Positions 52,933 to 61,183 of a stretch of 64,000 bases of DNA are shown here, in pieces. The translations under genes were made by a program, and so were the position numbers. The first letter of the stretch is position 1; each line of letters starts with the position of its first letter. Source of the stretch: Streptomyces neyagawaensis (GTDB taxonomy: Bacteria > Actinomycetota > Actinomycetes > Streptomycetales > Streptomycetaceae); assembly GCF_023516595.1 (NCBI RefSeq), contig NZ_JAMGBG010000099.1, forward strand, positions 1 through 64,000, written 5' to 3'. The notes below the pieces were generated by a model. It did no database searches. It was not told the origin of the DNA and saw only the letters and a list, made by a program, of their open reading frames with translations.

Positions 52933-55533
52933 ATGCGATTCACGCTGAAGGAGTACCAGAACGACGCCGTGGGTCAAATGCTGACCTACTTCAGTGACGC
53001 CCGTGAGGACTTCCATCGGAAGGGTCGTAACGTCTCCTTCTCTCTCGCAGCCACTACCGGTGCCGGTAAAACGGTTATGGCCGCCGCAGTGATCGAGTCT
53101 CTTTTCCTCGGCAACGATGACTGGAATTTTGAAGCCGACCCAGGCGCGGTAGTTTTGTGGTTCACAGACGATCCGTCTCTCAACGAGCAGACACGTTTGC
53201 GGCTAGTCGAGGCGGCAGGTGACCGCATCGCTCACTCTCAATTGCACGTGATCGAGAACACCTTCAATCGAGAGAAGTTCGAATCAGGGAAGGTATACTT
53301 CCTCAATTCGCAGAAGCTCTCGAAGAAGTCGCTGCTTGTCCGGGGAGCGGCAGAGGACGAACAGACACCTCTAGTAGAGCGCTCAGTGTCGCCGGACCTA
53401 CGCGCCTTTACTATCTGGGAGACAATCAAGAACACCATCGAGGATGACCGCCTGACCCTTTATCTGATTCTTGACGAGGCACATAAAGGGATGCGGAAGC
53501 TCACTAAAAGCGACCGTGAGGATAGGACCACTATCGTCAAGCGCCTGGTCAACGGAGGTAGTGGCGTGCCTCCGGTCCCCGTGGTGTGGGGCATTTCTGC
53601 GACAATTGAACGGTTCTCGGAAGCGATGTCGCAGGCGCAAGGCCGCTTCACCTACCCGGACTATGAGGTTGACCCCGCCCTGATCCAGGAGTCTGGCCTC
53701 CTGAAGGACGACATTCGTCTTGACTTCCCCTCAGAATCAGGCGTGTTCGACACCGTCCTTCTAAAGCGAGGCACGCGAAAAGTACGCGAGTCAGCCGCGC
53801 AGTGGAAGCAATACGCCGAAGAGCAAGGTACGACATCGGACCCAGTGGTACCGCTCCTGGTGGTACAGGTCCCCAACACTCCGTCAGACAGCCTGCTCGT
53901 ATCAGCCATCGATACTATCCGCGAAGAGTGGCCAGAACTGCCGGCCGGCAGCATCGCGCATGTATTCGGAGAACACGCAAACATCCAGTTGGGCGACTAC
54001 GTGATTCCATACGTGGCGCCGGAAAAGGTCCAGGATAGGTCGCATATCAGAGTCATTCTTGCAAAAGATGCTATCTCCACGGGCTGGGATTGCCCTCGGG
54101 CTGAGGTACTCGTATCTTTTCGCCCGGCTACTGACAAGACGCATATCACACAGCTCCTTGGCCGCATGGTTCGGACTCCACTAGCGCGCCGCATTACCGG
54201 AAATGATCGCCTCAATTCCGTCGAATGTGTCCTTCCGTTCTTCAATCGCGCGACCGCCACTGGGGTCGCCGAGATCCTCCTCGGAAAGAGCTCTGGTGAC
54301 GACAGTGAAGACGGGTCTGGAGGTTCCGGCGGAGGCGAGGGACGCCGCGTCCTCTATAAGCCGGTCGACATGGTCGTTAATCAGGCGGTCCCCGCGGAAG
54401 TTTGGGATGCATTTGATGCTATTCCGTCCCAGACCCTTCCGCGTAAAGCAGCAAAGCCTACCAAGCGACTAACAGCACTTGCCCAGGCTCTCTCACGTGA
54501 CCACCTCTTGGCTGACGCCCGGAAGGTTGCTTACGCGGAACTATTCGCAGTTCTCGATGGCTTGATGGCTCGATACAAAGAGCAGGTGCAAGTCGCAACG
54601 ACTGGCATATTGGATGTTAAGGGAGAGACGCTCATCGCCTCCGTTCACAACAAAAATGTTGTTGTAGCGGAAAAATTCACTGAGATCGCGGACGAGCGCT
54701 CGGTGGATTCGGACTTCAAAGTTGCGCAACGTCTCCTTTCCCCGGATCTGGCACGCAAGTATGCTGACCATATCGCAGTGGAGGATGATGACGATGATGG
54801 TCTTTTTGATGCTCACGTAAAAGTCGCTGCCTTGGCGCAAGTCAACGGTGTTCAGGAGGCTGTCGATCGTGAGGCCGACGCCCTGGCGACCAAATGGCTC
54901 TCTCAGTTCCGGGTAGCCATCAAGGGGCTGACGGACGAACGCAAGGCCGTCTATGACGACATCGTCGCGATGTCTGTGGAGCCGCAGCGCACCGGAGTTG
55001 CACGACCAAAAGTTCGGTCCGAGGAAACAGAGTATTCGGACGGTAACAAGGTTGTGACTAAGCCTGGACACCTCATGGCTGACGAGAACGGTGACTTCCC
55101 CATTTCATCGCTCAACCAGTGGGAAACGAAGGTTCTAGAGTCGGAAATGGGGCAGCCAGGCTTCCTGGCTTGGTATAGGAACCCGGGACGCGCCTCTGAG
55201 GATTCGCTCGCAATCGCTTATAAGGACGGCAAGGGTGATTGGCGACGCATGTGTCCTGACTTCATCTTCTTCCATGGTGATCTCTCTGATGTGAAGGTCT
55301 CCATTGTCGATCCGCATGGCTTCCATCTCCGGGACGCTCTTCCTAAGTTGGTGGGTCTGGTGGATTTCACTGAGGAGTACGGCACTGAATTCCACCGCAT
55401 CGAGGCTGTGGCTGAGACGAAGGACAAGAGGCTTCGAGTGCTCGACCTAAAGAGTTCTTCGGTGCGAGAAGCTATTAAGGGTGCGAGCGACGTGGAACAG
55501 CTTTATCTGTCCGCGGCTGCGACAGATTACTGA
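52933..55533 (+). CDS. Type III restriction enzyme helicase/nuclease subunit (Res)
   Basis: An 866-residue SF2 helicase-nuclease. Walker A ATTGAGKT (about 40-47), DEAH (181-184), VVWGISATIER (motif III), KDAISTGWDCPRAEV and THITQLLGRMVRTP (motifs V-VI) are all intact. The C-terminal nuclease region has RRMCPDFIFF followed by VSIVDPHGFHLRDALPKLVGLVDF. The usual E-x-K pair of PD-(D/E)xK type III enzymes is replaced by V-D-P-H, so cleavage chemistry may differ from EcoP1I/EcoP15I. An acidic/Gly linker (DDSEDGSGGSGGGEG) lies near residue 460. Low G+C like mod. Confidence 0.92.
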   Translation: MRFTLKEYQNDAVGQMLTYFSDAREDFHRKGRNVSFSLAATTGAGKTVMAAAVIESLFLGNDDWNFEADPGAVVLWFTDDPSLNEQTRLRLVEAAGDRIAHSQLHVIENTFNREKFESGKVYFLNSQKLSKKSLLVRGAAEDEQTPLVERSVSPDLRAFTIWETIKNTIEDDRLTLYLILDEAHKGMRKLTKSDREDRTTIVKRLVNGGSGVPPVPVVWGISATIERFSEAMSQAQGRFTYPDYEVDPALIQESGLLKDDIRLDFPSESGVFDTVLLKRGTRKVRESAAQWKQYAEEQGTTSDPVVPLLVVQVPNTPSDSLLVSAIDTIREEWPELPAGSIAHVFGEHANIQLGDYVIPYVAPEKVQDRSHIRVILAKDAISTGWDCPRAEVLVSFRPATDKTHITQLLGRMVRTPLARRITGNDRLNSVECVLPFFNRATATGVAEILLGKSSGDDSEDGSGGSGGGEGRRVLYKPVDMVVNQAVPAEVWDAFDAIPSQTLPRKAAKPTKRLTALAQALSRDHLLADARKVAYAELFAVLDGLMARYKEQVQVATTGILDVKGETLIASVHNKNVVVAEKFTEIADERSVDSDFKVAQRLLSPDLARKYADHIAVEDDDDDGLFDAHVKVAALAQVNGVQEAVDREADALATKWLSQFRVAIKGLTDERKAVYDDIVAMSVEPQRTGVARPKVRSEETEYSDGNKVVTKPGHLMADENGDFPISSLNQWETKVLESEMGQPGFLAWYRNPGRASEDSLAIAYKDGKGDWRRMCPDFIFFHGDLSDVKVSIVDPHGFHLRDALPKLVGLVDFTEEYGTEFHRIEAVAETKDKRLRVLDLKSSSVREAIKGASDVEQLYLSAAATDY

Positions 55534-55574
55534 GCTTGTCAGGTCCACGGGGCGCGGAAAGTGCGGTCGGTGGA

Positions 55575-55722
55575 GCGGCTTTGGGGTGGCGCTGCTTTGG
55601 CGCGAGTGATCATGGCCCCGTAAGCTTCCGGCGCGTCGGGCAGTCTGTGGACCTGCCCGGTAAAGCACGACGTTGGGGCCATGATCTTCGAGGCTCGCGC
55701 CAAAGTGGCTCCGTAAAGCCGC
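55575..55722. repeat. Long multi-stem inverted repeat (148 bp)
   Basis: Nested arms: GCGGCTTT (55575) with AAAGCCGC (55715); GGCGCGAG (55599) with CTCGCGCC (55694); GATCATGGCCCC (55608-55619) with GGGGCCATGATC (55675-55686); and an inner CGGGCAG/CTGCCCG hairpin. The 12-bp arm is perfect. It starts about 40 bases after the Res stop codon. It could be a bidirectional terminator, a structured RNA or a single-strand origin used in rolling-circle replication. Confidence 0.75.
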
Positions 55723-55931
55723 GGAGCCGACCGCCCCAGCCACGACGTACCCCATCTCTGGCATCAGGCGGCTGGTTGCCATGAGCGCGGCACGGGCGCC
55801 GGCCGGGCTGGAGCGGGACGGAGGCAGGAGCGCAGGCCCGGCCGGGGGCCGGGCCGCGCGCGGTGAGCGTAGCGAGCCGCCTTGAACCAGTAGAGAAAGT
55901 TTGAATCACGGAGGGGGCTGGGGCCGTGTCC

Positions 55932-55981
55932 GATCCCGGGTGATGCTTGACAGTTCGATCCCAGCTGATGGTTGACGGTGG
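55932..55981. repeat. 25-bp direct repeat, two copies
   Basis: GATCCCGGGTGATGCTTGAC and GATCCCAGCTGATGGTTGAC begin at 55932 and 55957. They lie 50-100 bases before the XRE-type regulator gene and could be its operators or contain TTGAC -35 elements. Confidence 0.6.
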
Positions 55982-56032
55982 CCGTGATCGGCTTTTCTGT
56001 GCCGGGCTGCCCCGTGGTGTAGAACCCTGAGC

Positions 56033-56887
56033 ATGGGGAGTGAGCGGCGGGAGCGGATGCGGGGGCTTGGTGCGCGTCTTCGGGAACTTCGGGCAGAAGC
56101 CGGGTTGACGGGTGCTGCGCTAGCGCAGCGTGCCGGGGTAGGACAGCCGACCGTGTCCAAGGTCGAGACCGGCCGCATGGTTCCGAGCGTTGATGTGCTC
56201 GACCGCCTCTCAGGCGCTCTCGGCCTCGACGAGTCGACCGCTCGCGAGGTCCGTGAGCTGCTGCACGCTGTGATGGCGGCTCCTGGTGCCGACCAACAGT
56301 CAGAGGGCACAACTGCGGTCGCCGGTAGCACCGTTGATGAAGAGGTGCGGTCCGCGCAGCTGGTGAGGTCGTTCCAGTGCGTTGTACTGCCGGCCCTGCT
56401 TCAAACCGCGGAGTACGCCCGGCACGTCTTCGCGAGTGTGCCGAACTCGTCGCCTGATGCCATCGGTCGGGCGGTGGCTGCCCGCGTCGAGCGGCAGAGT
56501 GTGTTGTACGAGCCGGGTCGGGAGTCGGTGTTCGTGCTGACCGAGGCCGTGTTGCGTACCTGGCCGGGGACTCCGGCGCTCATGCTCGCCCAGCTCGACC
56601 GGCTGCTGGCCGTCGAGAGCCTGGACACGGTGCGGCTCGGGGTCATCCCCTGGCGTCAGTGTGTGCCGATGCTGCCTCGCCACGGGTTCACCCTGTGCGA
56701 CCAGAGGGCTGTTGTCGTCGAGACCTTCGACCGTGAGCGCGTGTCGGCCGATTCCGCCGAACTGGCCGCATACGAGGAGGCGTTCGCCCGCTTCGAGGAA
56801 GCGGCCATCTTCGGCGACGAGGTGCGGGAGCTGCTGTTGCGGTCGATGACGGACTTCCGCAGCTTGGGAGACACCCTCACTCGTTAG
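56033..56887 (+). CDS. XRE-family regulator with DUF5753 domain
   Basis: A 284-residue regulator. The N-terminal HTH (LGARLRELRAEAGLTGAALAQRAGVGQPTVSKVETGRMVPSVDVLDRLSGALGL, about 12-65) is of the XRE/Cro type. The rest (about 105-275) matches DUF5753, seen in many Streptomyces regulators paired with DUF397 or with RsbW-like ATPases: VLPALLQTAEYARHVF, ARVERQSVLYEP, LDTVRLGVIPW. Here the following gene is an RsbW-like ATPase. It is a candidate to bind the palindromes found across the element. A perfect 19-base palindrome overlaps its stop codon. Confidence 0.9.
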   Translation: MGSERRERMRGLGARLRELRAEAGLTGAALAQRAGVGQPTVSKVETGRMVPSVDVLDRLSGALGLDESTAREVRELLHAVMAAPGADQQSEGTTAVAGSTVDEEVRSAQLVRSFQCVVLPALLQTAEYARHVFASVPNSSPDAIGRAVAARVERQSVLYEPGRESVFVLTEAVLRTWPGTPALMLAQLDRLLAVESLDTVRLGVIPWRQCVPMLPRHGFTLCDQRAVVVETFDRERVSADSAELAAYEEAFARFEEAAIFGDEVRELLLRSMTDFRSLGDTLTR

Positions 56888-56903
56888 AGGAATAATTCCT
56901 CTA
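56885..56903. promoter_or_regulatory. 19-bp perfect palindrome overlapping the regulator stop codon
   Basis: TAGAGGAAT-A-ATTCCTCTA. It includes the TAG stop of the XRE gene. It has no trailing T-run, so it is as likely an operator for the next transcript as a terminator. Confidence 0.6.
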
Positions 56904-56950
56904 GATGCCTAGCCCGCCGCTCCGTTGTGGGAATACTCTGCCGTTGCGCT

Positions 56951-56966
56951 GTCTAGCCCCCTAGAC
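56951..56966. promoter_or_regulatory. AICE palindromic motif, site 1
   Basis: GTCTAG-CCCC-CTAGAC, perfect half-sites, 20 bases before the RsbW-like gene start. Confidence 0.75.
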
Positions 56967-56985
56967 GTAGAGTGAGGGATCTCCC

Positions 56986-57381
56986 ATGCGTACCAAGTGG
57001 TGCCGCGCCTTTCCCGGCCTGGCCGAGGAGGTGGGTCATGCTCGACGCTTCGTCGCTGCTCTGCTGGAGGAGCGAGGACCGGTCGACGAGGCGGTCTTGG
57101 TCGTCAGTGAGCTCGCGACCAATGCTGTGCGGCATTCGTTGAGTGGCGCGGCCGGCGGCTGGTTCGTTGTGGTCGTCAGCTTCGGCGACGACAGTGACCT
57201 CGTGCGCATCGAGGTAGTCGATGTGGGAGGTGAACGCGAGCCTCACCTGCGCGACGTGACGGATCGGGATGAGGGTGGTCGCGGCCTGGCGCTGGTGGCC
57301 GCATGCGCCAAGGACTGGGGCATCAAGAGCTGGCCCGACGGGCGGACGGTGTGGGCGGACCTCGTGCGGGAGGGCGTGTGA
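56986..57381 (+). CDS. RsbW-like ATP-binding protein (anti-sigma kinase fold)
   Basis: A 131-residue HATPase of the RsbW/SpoIIAB type. The N-box VVSELATNAVRHS (about 39-51), the G1 region VVDVGGEREPHLR and the G2 box EGGRGLALVAACAKDWG are complete. Such proteins either sequester a sigma factor or phosphorylate an anti-sigma antagonist. No sigma factor or STAS protein is adjacent, but a protein with a sigma-4-like HTH (57557) and a PP2C-like phosphatase (58414) follow. It starts at ATG 56986, 98 bases after the XRE-DUF5753 gene, with its own palindromic operator. Confidence 0.9.
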   Translation: MRTKWCRAFPGLAEEVGHARRFVAALLEERGPVDEAVLVVSELATNAVRHSLSGAAGGWFVVVVSFGDDSDLVRIEVVDVGGEREPHLRDVTDRDEGGRGLALVAACAKDWGIKSWPDGRTVWADLVREGV

Positions 57382-57513
57382 TCGCGCCCGCCTCGACGGT
57401 CGTCTCTGGTCGCCTCGCGGGCGGTGACGGGTGAGCCCTAGGGGTGTGCCCGGCAGACGGTCACGGTTCTACGTGGTCGGCGTAAGTACGGGACGCCGTC
57501 TCCCGCCCATTCC

Positions 57514-57529
57514 GTCTAGGGCCCTAGAC
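57514..57529. promoter_or_regulatory. AICE palindromic motif, site 2
   Basis: GTCTAG-GGCC-CTAGAC, a perfect 16-base palindrome, 27 bases before the HTH gene at 57557. Confidence 0.75.
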
Positions 57530-57556
57530 TCCTGGTTAGTGCTAGGAGGTGAAGTC

Positions 57557-58417
57557 ATGTCGGACGAGTTGCAGCGGATCATGGCGATTGACGATCCGTA
57601 CCGGCTGTTGCGCGAGGTCACGACCCGGTTGGCTGATGCACAGCAGGAGGTGACCGAGCTGGCTCGCCTTCGTCGACGCGTGGTCCAGGACCTGCACGCG
57701 CAAGGGCTGTCATACGCGCAGATCGCCGAGAAGGCTGGCCTGAGCCGCGGGCGCATTCACCAGATCCGGCACACCGGTCCGGCGCCGGAAGGGGCCTTCC
57801 TCGGCCGGGGCTCCGTCGTCGTCGCTACGCCGCTGCGGCGTGATGACGAGCACGGGCGGACGGTCGTTGCCATGGACGACGTCAGCTCCGGCAAGCGGCT
57901 GGAAGACCTCGCGCGCACATACGGGCTCGAAGTCACCTCCGAGCATGTGTCGGTCGGTGGAGAGATCGACCTCAATCGAGACGGCCTGGTCGTCGTCTGC
58001 GGCCCGCGCATGTCCCAGGAGATGTGGGACACCTACGCGCAAGACCCCGTTCTGAGCTGGGAACGCGCGGAAGACGGGCCCTGGACGGTGGTGGACCGGC
58101 GCACCGGCACCGTGTACCGGTCGGGCCAGGACAGCGACCCGGCCAGGCCGTACGACGTCGGATACCTCGGCCGGCTGCCGCGCCCGGACGGCAACGGTTC
58201 GCTGCTCGCCATCGCCGGCATCCACACTCAGGGCTCTCTCGGCGTCGTGCAGCTGCTCGCCAACGACCTGAACACCCTGTGGGGCCAGGTCGGTGACCGC
58301 CGGTTCTCCACGCTCGTCGGCGTCGAGTACGACCCGGAGACCAGCGAACCGCAGTCCGCCGAACTGCTCTGCCCCCTCTACAGGCACGACGAAGAGGCGA
58401 CGGAGGAAGCGGGGTGA
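57557..58417 (+). CDS. Sigma-4-like HTH protein with unrecognised C-terminal domain
   Basis: 286 residues from ATG 57557 behind AGGAGGTGA. The N-terminal part contains a coiled segment and a sigma-region-4-like HTH (RLRRRVVQDLHAQGLSYAQIAEKAGLSRGRIHQIRHTG, about 40-76). The C-terminal ~190 residues are not recognised. They look Rossmann-like, with GLVVVCGPRMSQEMWDTYAQD around residue 135 and LLAIAGIHTQGSLGVVQLLANDLNTLW around 215-240, suggesting ligand or nucleotide binding. The stop codon overlaps the start of the PP2C-like gene, so the two are co-translated and probably work together. It is preceded by its own 16-base palindrome. Confidence 0.7.
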   Translation: MSDELQRIMAIDDPYRLLREVTTRLADAQQEVTELARLRRRVVQDLHAQGLSYAQIAEKAGLSRGRIHQIRHTGPAPEGAFLGRGSVVVATPLRRDDEHGRTVVAMDDVSSGKRLEDLARTYGLEVTSEHVSVGGEIDLNRDGLVVVCGPRMSQEMWDTYAQDPVLSWERAEDGPWTVVDRRTGTVYRSGQDSDPARPYDVGYLGRLPRPDGNGSLLAIAGIHTQGSLGVVQLLANDLNTLWGQVGDRRFSTLVGVEYDPETSEPQSAELLCPLYRHDEEATEEAG

Positions 58418-59235
58418 GGTTCGCCCTCGCCACACTGCCCGCCGAACCCGACCGCGAGAACGAGGACTTCGCCGCTGCCGCCCCCTGCGCGGCCGTTGTC
58501 CTCGACGGTGCCGGTGTGGGCGGGGCCGAGACCGGGTGCACGCACGGCGTCGCCTGGTTCTCCGCAACCCTGGGCGCTCTGCTGCTGCGCAGCATGACCG
58601 CGTGCCCCGCCAGGCCGCTCGCCGACTGCCTCGCCGACTCGATCAGTCTCGTCCGGTCCTTGCATGAGGACAGTTGCGACCTCGCCTACCGGGCCAGTCC
58701 CACCAGTACGGTCGTCGCCGCGCGGCTCGGCAGGGGAGTTCTTGAGTACCTCGTTCTCGGTGACTCCTCCCTGGTGCTGGCAGACAGGGAAGGCCCTACG
58801 ACCGTCGTCACCGACCGGCGCCTGGACGAAGTCGGCAAGCGGCTGCGCGGGGCTGTCGACCAACTGCCCACCGGATCGCCGGAACACACTGCCGCGCTCG
58901 CCGAGTACAGGGATGCCCTGACCGGGCTCCGTAACCGGCCGGGCGGCTTCTGGATCGCCGGCCCCAATCCGCGGGCGGCCGAGCATGCCCTGACCGGGAC
59001 GGTGCCGCTGGACTCGCTGGCATCCGTGACCCTGCTGAGCGACGGCGCCACGCGCCTCGTCGACCGGTTCGAACTCGCAGACTGGCGCGCGGTGTTGTCC
59101 GTCCTCGACTCGTCGGGGCCGGATGAGCTGATCCGCCGAGTACGTGAAGCTGAGGCCAGCGACCCTGAGGGGCGACGCTGGCCGCGGGGCAAGGCTCGTG
59201 ACGATGCGACCGCCCTCCACTGGGCCCTGGGCTGA
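58414..59235 (+). CDS. PP2C-like protein phosphatase-family protein (AICE copy)
   Basis: 273 residues from GTG 58414, which overlaps the stop of the HTH gene (GTGA) and follows GGAGGAAG. PP2C-type motifs are present: ENEDFAAAAP near the N-terminus, AVVLDGAGVGG, LEYLVLGDSSLVL, SVTLLSDGATRLVD and KARDDATALHW at the end. It is a diverged homologue of the chromosomal protein at 12024-12809. With the RsbW-like ATPase upstream it could form a phosphorylation/dephosphorylation switch acting on a regulator of the element. That is inference from context only. Confidence 0.78.
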   Translation: MRFALATLPAEPDRENEDFAAAAPCAAVVLDGAGVGGAETGCTHGVAWFSATLGALLLRSMTACPARPLADCLADSISLVRSLHEDSCDLAYRASPTSTVVAARLGRGVLEYLVLGDSSLVLADREGPTTVVTDRRLDEVGKRLRGAVDQLPTGSPEHTAALAEYRDALTGLRNRPGGFWIAGPNPRAAEHALTGTVPLDSLASVTLLSDGATRLVDRFELADWRAVLSVLDSSGPDELIRRVREAEASDPEGRRWPRGKARDDATALHWALG

Positions 59236-59275
59236 CGCACTCAACTCACGCGAGCGGTGAGGCCGGCGCCAACTC

Positions 59276-59291
59276 GTATACCCCCCTAGAC
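59276..59291. promoter_or_regulatory. AICE palindromic motif, site 3
   Basis: GTATAC-CCCC-CTAGAC. The right half is intact and the left half degenerate. First of three copies upstream of the SCO3933-type gene. Confidence 0.6.
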
Positions 59292-59320
59292 AGTTCGCGG
59301 GTCGGTCGCTTACCTTAGGT

Positions 59321-59336
59321 GTACACCCCCCTGGAC
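59321..59336. promoter_or_regulatory. AICE palindromic motif, site 4
   Basis: GTACAC-CCCC-CTGGAC, 45 bases from site 3. Confidence 0.55.
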
Positions 59337-59367
59337 AGTTCAAGCGGGGGCGACCCTCCTTTGTGCT

Positions 59368-59383
59368 GTCTAGGGGGGTATCC
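59368..59383. promoter_or_regulatory. AICE palindromic motif, site 5
   Basis: GTCTAG-GGGG-GTATCC, in the opposite orientation to sites 3 and 4, 47 bases from site 4. Confidence 0.65.
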
Positions 59384-59438
59384 AGTTGGAATGGTGCTCG
59401 TCATCAAGGGGCGCCAACGACCCTGTGAGGTACAGAAA

Positions 59439-59786
59439 ATGCGTGTCATCCCCGTGGACACCTCGGCCGCGACGCTGCTCATCACCAAGCTGCCGGAGGT
59501 CAAGGTGAGGGACAGGCAGACCGGTGAGGTTGCCGTTGACCCGGTGACCAACCAGCGGCTCATGACGGTGGAGTTGGTGTTCATCGCGGCCGGTGGTTCG
59601 GACATGATCAAGGTGACCGTTCCTGAGCAGGGCATCGGTGACGGTCTGGTCATGGGTGCCCCGGTCATCCTGTCCGGTCTGGTCGCCCGGCCCTGGGAGA
59701 GCGAGTTCGGGGGGCGGGCCCGGCACGGCATCGCCTACCGTGCCGACGCCGTCATGGTCAACGCCCCGGCTCCGGTTCAGGGTTGA
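59439..59786 (+). CDS. SCO3933-family AICE regulatory protein
   Basis: 115 residues from ATG 59439 (GAGG upstream; ATG 59391 is also in frame). The sequence RVIPVDTSAATLLITKLPEVKVRDRQTGEVAVDPVTNQRLMTVEL, with WESEFGGRARHGIAYRADAV near the end, matches the small family that sits upstream of the transfer ATPase in many Streptomyces AICEs, labelled SCO3933-type from memory. It has a beta-rich, OB-like pattern. Its stop overlaps the tra start (TTGA). Three palindromic motifs lie before it, so it heads the transfer operon and its expression is probably tightly repressed. Confidence 0.75.
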   Translation: MRVIPVDTSAATLLITKLPEVKVRDRQTGEVAVDPVTNQRLMTVELVFIAAGGSDMIKVTVPEQGIGDGLVMGAPVILSGLVARPWESEFGGRARHGIAYRADAVMVNAPAPVQG

Positions 59787-61183
59787 TCGCCGTGACCGAG
59801 GGATTCCGGGTTCCGCTGTCGATTCTGCTGCCGGTCCTGCTGGTCTTGGGCGTGCTGCTGGTCGTGCGCCGTCGTATGCCGGTCGTGTTCTGGTGGATCA
59901 TCGGCTATCCGGTCGCCGCGCTGCGGGTGCTCGTGTCGTACCGGGACACCATGGATGCCTGTGGTCTGACGGTTCCTGCCTCGGCCGTCCGTCGGGCCAC
60001 CGCCCGGATGATCGGACGTCAGGCCGCGCCGGTACCGCCTCGGCGGTCGTTCCCGCTGCCGACCGGGTCCGGTCTCGTGATGCGGCTGCGGATGGCGGCG
60101 GGTCAGGCGCCCGAGGACTTCATGGCCTCCGCCGACCGGCTGCGGCACGCCTGGGGCGTCCATGCTGTGTACGTCCGCACCACCAAGCCGGGGCGGCTCG
60201 AACTGCGGCTGGTCGGCTGGGACGTGCTCGCCGAGGTCAGGGCGGCCCGGCGTCGGCCGGGGTCCGATCCGCTGTGCCTGCCGCTGGCGCTGCGGGAAGA
60301 CGGTGAGTGGCACGTGCGGGACTTCCGCACCGTGCCGCACGAACTGATCCTCGGCGCCACGCAGTCCGGCAAGTCCGTCTACCTGCGCAACCTGCTGTGC
60401 GGTCTGGCCCGGCAGTCGGTCGTGCTCGTCGGCATCGACTGCAAGTGGGGCGTGGAACTCGCCCCGTTCGCGCCCCGGTTGTCCGCGCTCGCCGATACTC
60501 CCGACCGGGCTGACGAACTTCTGGACGTGCTGGTGGACGAGATGGAGGCACGGTTCCGGCTCATCGGGCTGCGTAGTGGTACGGGTAGCGGGGCCGGTTC
60601 GGACGCCGTGCTCACCTCGGACGTGTGGGGGCTGCCGGAAGCCGTACGGCCGGTGCCGGTCGTGGTCGTCGTCGACGAAGTGGCTGAACTGTTCCTCGCC
60701 GCGAACCGGGACGACGAGAAACGACGAGACGCCATGGTCACCAAGCTCATTCGTCTCGCCCAGCTCGGGCGTGCGGCCGGCATCTACCTGGAGGTGTGCG
60801 GGCAGCGTTTCGGCTCCGAACTCGGCAAGGGCGCCACCATGCTCCGGGCCCAGCTGACCGGCCGCGCCTGCCACCGCGTCAACGACGAAGCCTCGGCGAA
60901 CATGGCACTCGCCGACATCTCCCCGGAGGCGGCCCTCGCCGCTACCGCCATCCCGGCCGAACGCCCCGGCGTCGCCGTCGTCGGTGACTCCTCCGGCGGC
61001 TGGTCCCGTGTCCGTGCACCACACTTCACCCTCGCCGAAGCGGCGGCCGTCTGCCGTGACACCGCCGCCCTGATGCCGGACCTGCCCCGGCTCGACTCCT
61101 TCCGGCCCGCCGTCGCCGTGGAGTCCGCCGGACCGTCCAATGCCACCGCTGCCATTTCCACCGCTCAGCCGGTGACCGAGTAG
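59783..61183 (+). CDS. FtsK/SpoIIIE-type conjugative DNA translocase (TraSA-like)
   Basis: 466 residues from TTG 59783, overlapping the previous stop; GTG 59792 is an alternative. N-terminal membrane segments (IPLSILLPVLLVLGVLLVV and FWWIIGYPVAALRVLV) precede the motor domain with Walker A GATQSGKS (191-198), Walker B VVVVVDEVAEL (about 293-303) and GQRFGSELGKGATMLRAQLTGRACHRV. One such protein suffices for conjugative transfer of double-stranded DNA in Streptomyces mycelium. It forms hexameric pores and recognises short repeats (clt) on the element. No clt array is evident in this window. Confidence 0.92.
   Translation: MIAVTEGFRVPLSILLPVLLVLGVLLVVRRRMPVVFWWIIGYPVAALRVLVSYRDTMDACGLTVPASAVRRATARMIGRQAAPVPPRRSFPLPTGSGLVMRLRMAAGQAPEDFMASADRLRHAWGVHAVYVRTTKPGRLELRLVGWDVLAEVRAARRRPGSDPLCLPLALREDGEWHVRDFRTVPHELILGATQSGKSVYLRNLLCGLARQSVVLVGIDCKWGVELAPFAPRLSALADTPDRADELLDVLVDEMEARFRLIGLRSGTGSGAGSDAVLTSDVWGLPEAVRPVPVVVVVDEVAELFLAANRDDEKRRDAMVTKLIRLAQLGRAAGIYLEVCGQRFGSELGKGATMLRAQLTGRACHRVNDEASANMALADISPEAALAATAIPAERPGVAVVGDSSGGWSRVRAPHFTLAEAAAVCRDTAALMPDLPRLDSFRPAVAVESAGPSNATAAISTAQPVTE

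Larger units (their letters stand above)
55534..56032. other. Noncoding region after the restriction genes
   Basis: About 500 bases without a supported gene. It contains a long complex hairpin (55575-55722), a GC-rich palindromic stretch GGCCCGGCCGGGGGCCGGGCC near 55835-55855 followed by GAGCGTAGCGAGCC, and a 25-bp direct repeat (55932 and 55957) close to the regulator gene start. Confidence 0.6.
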
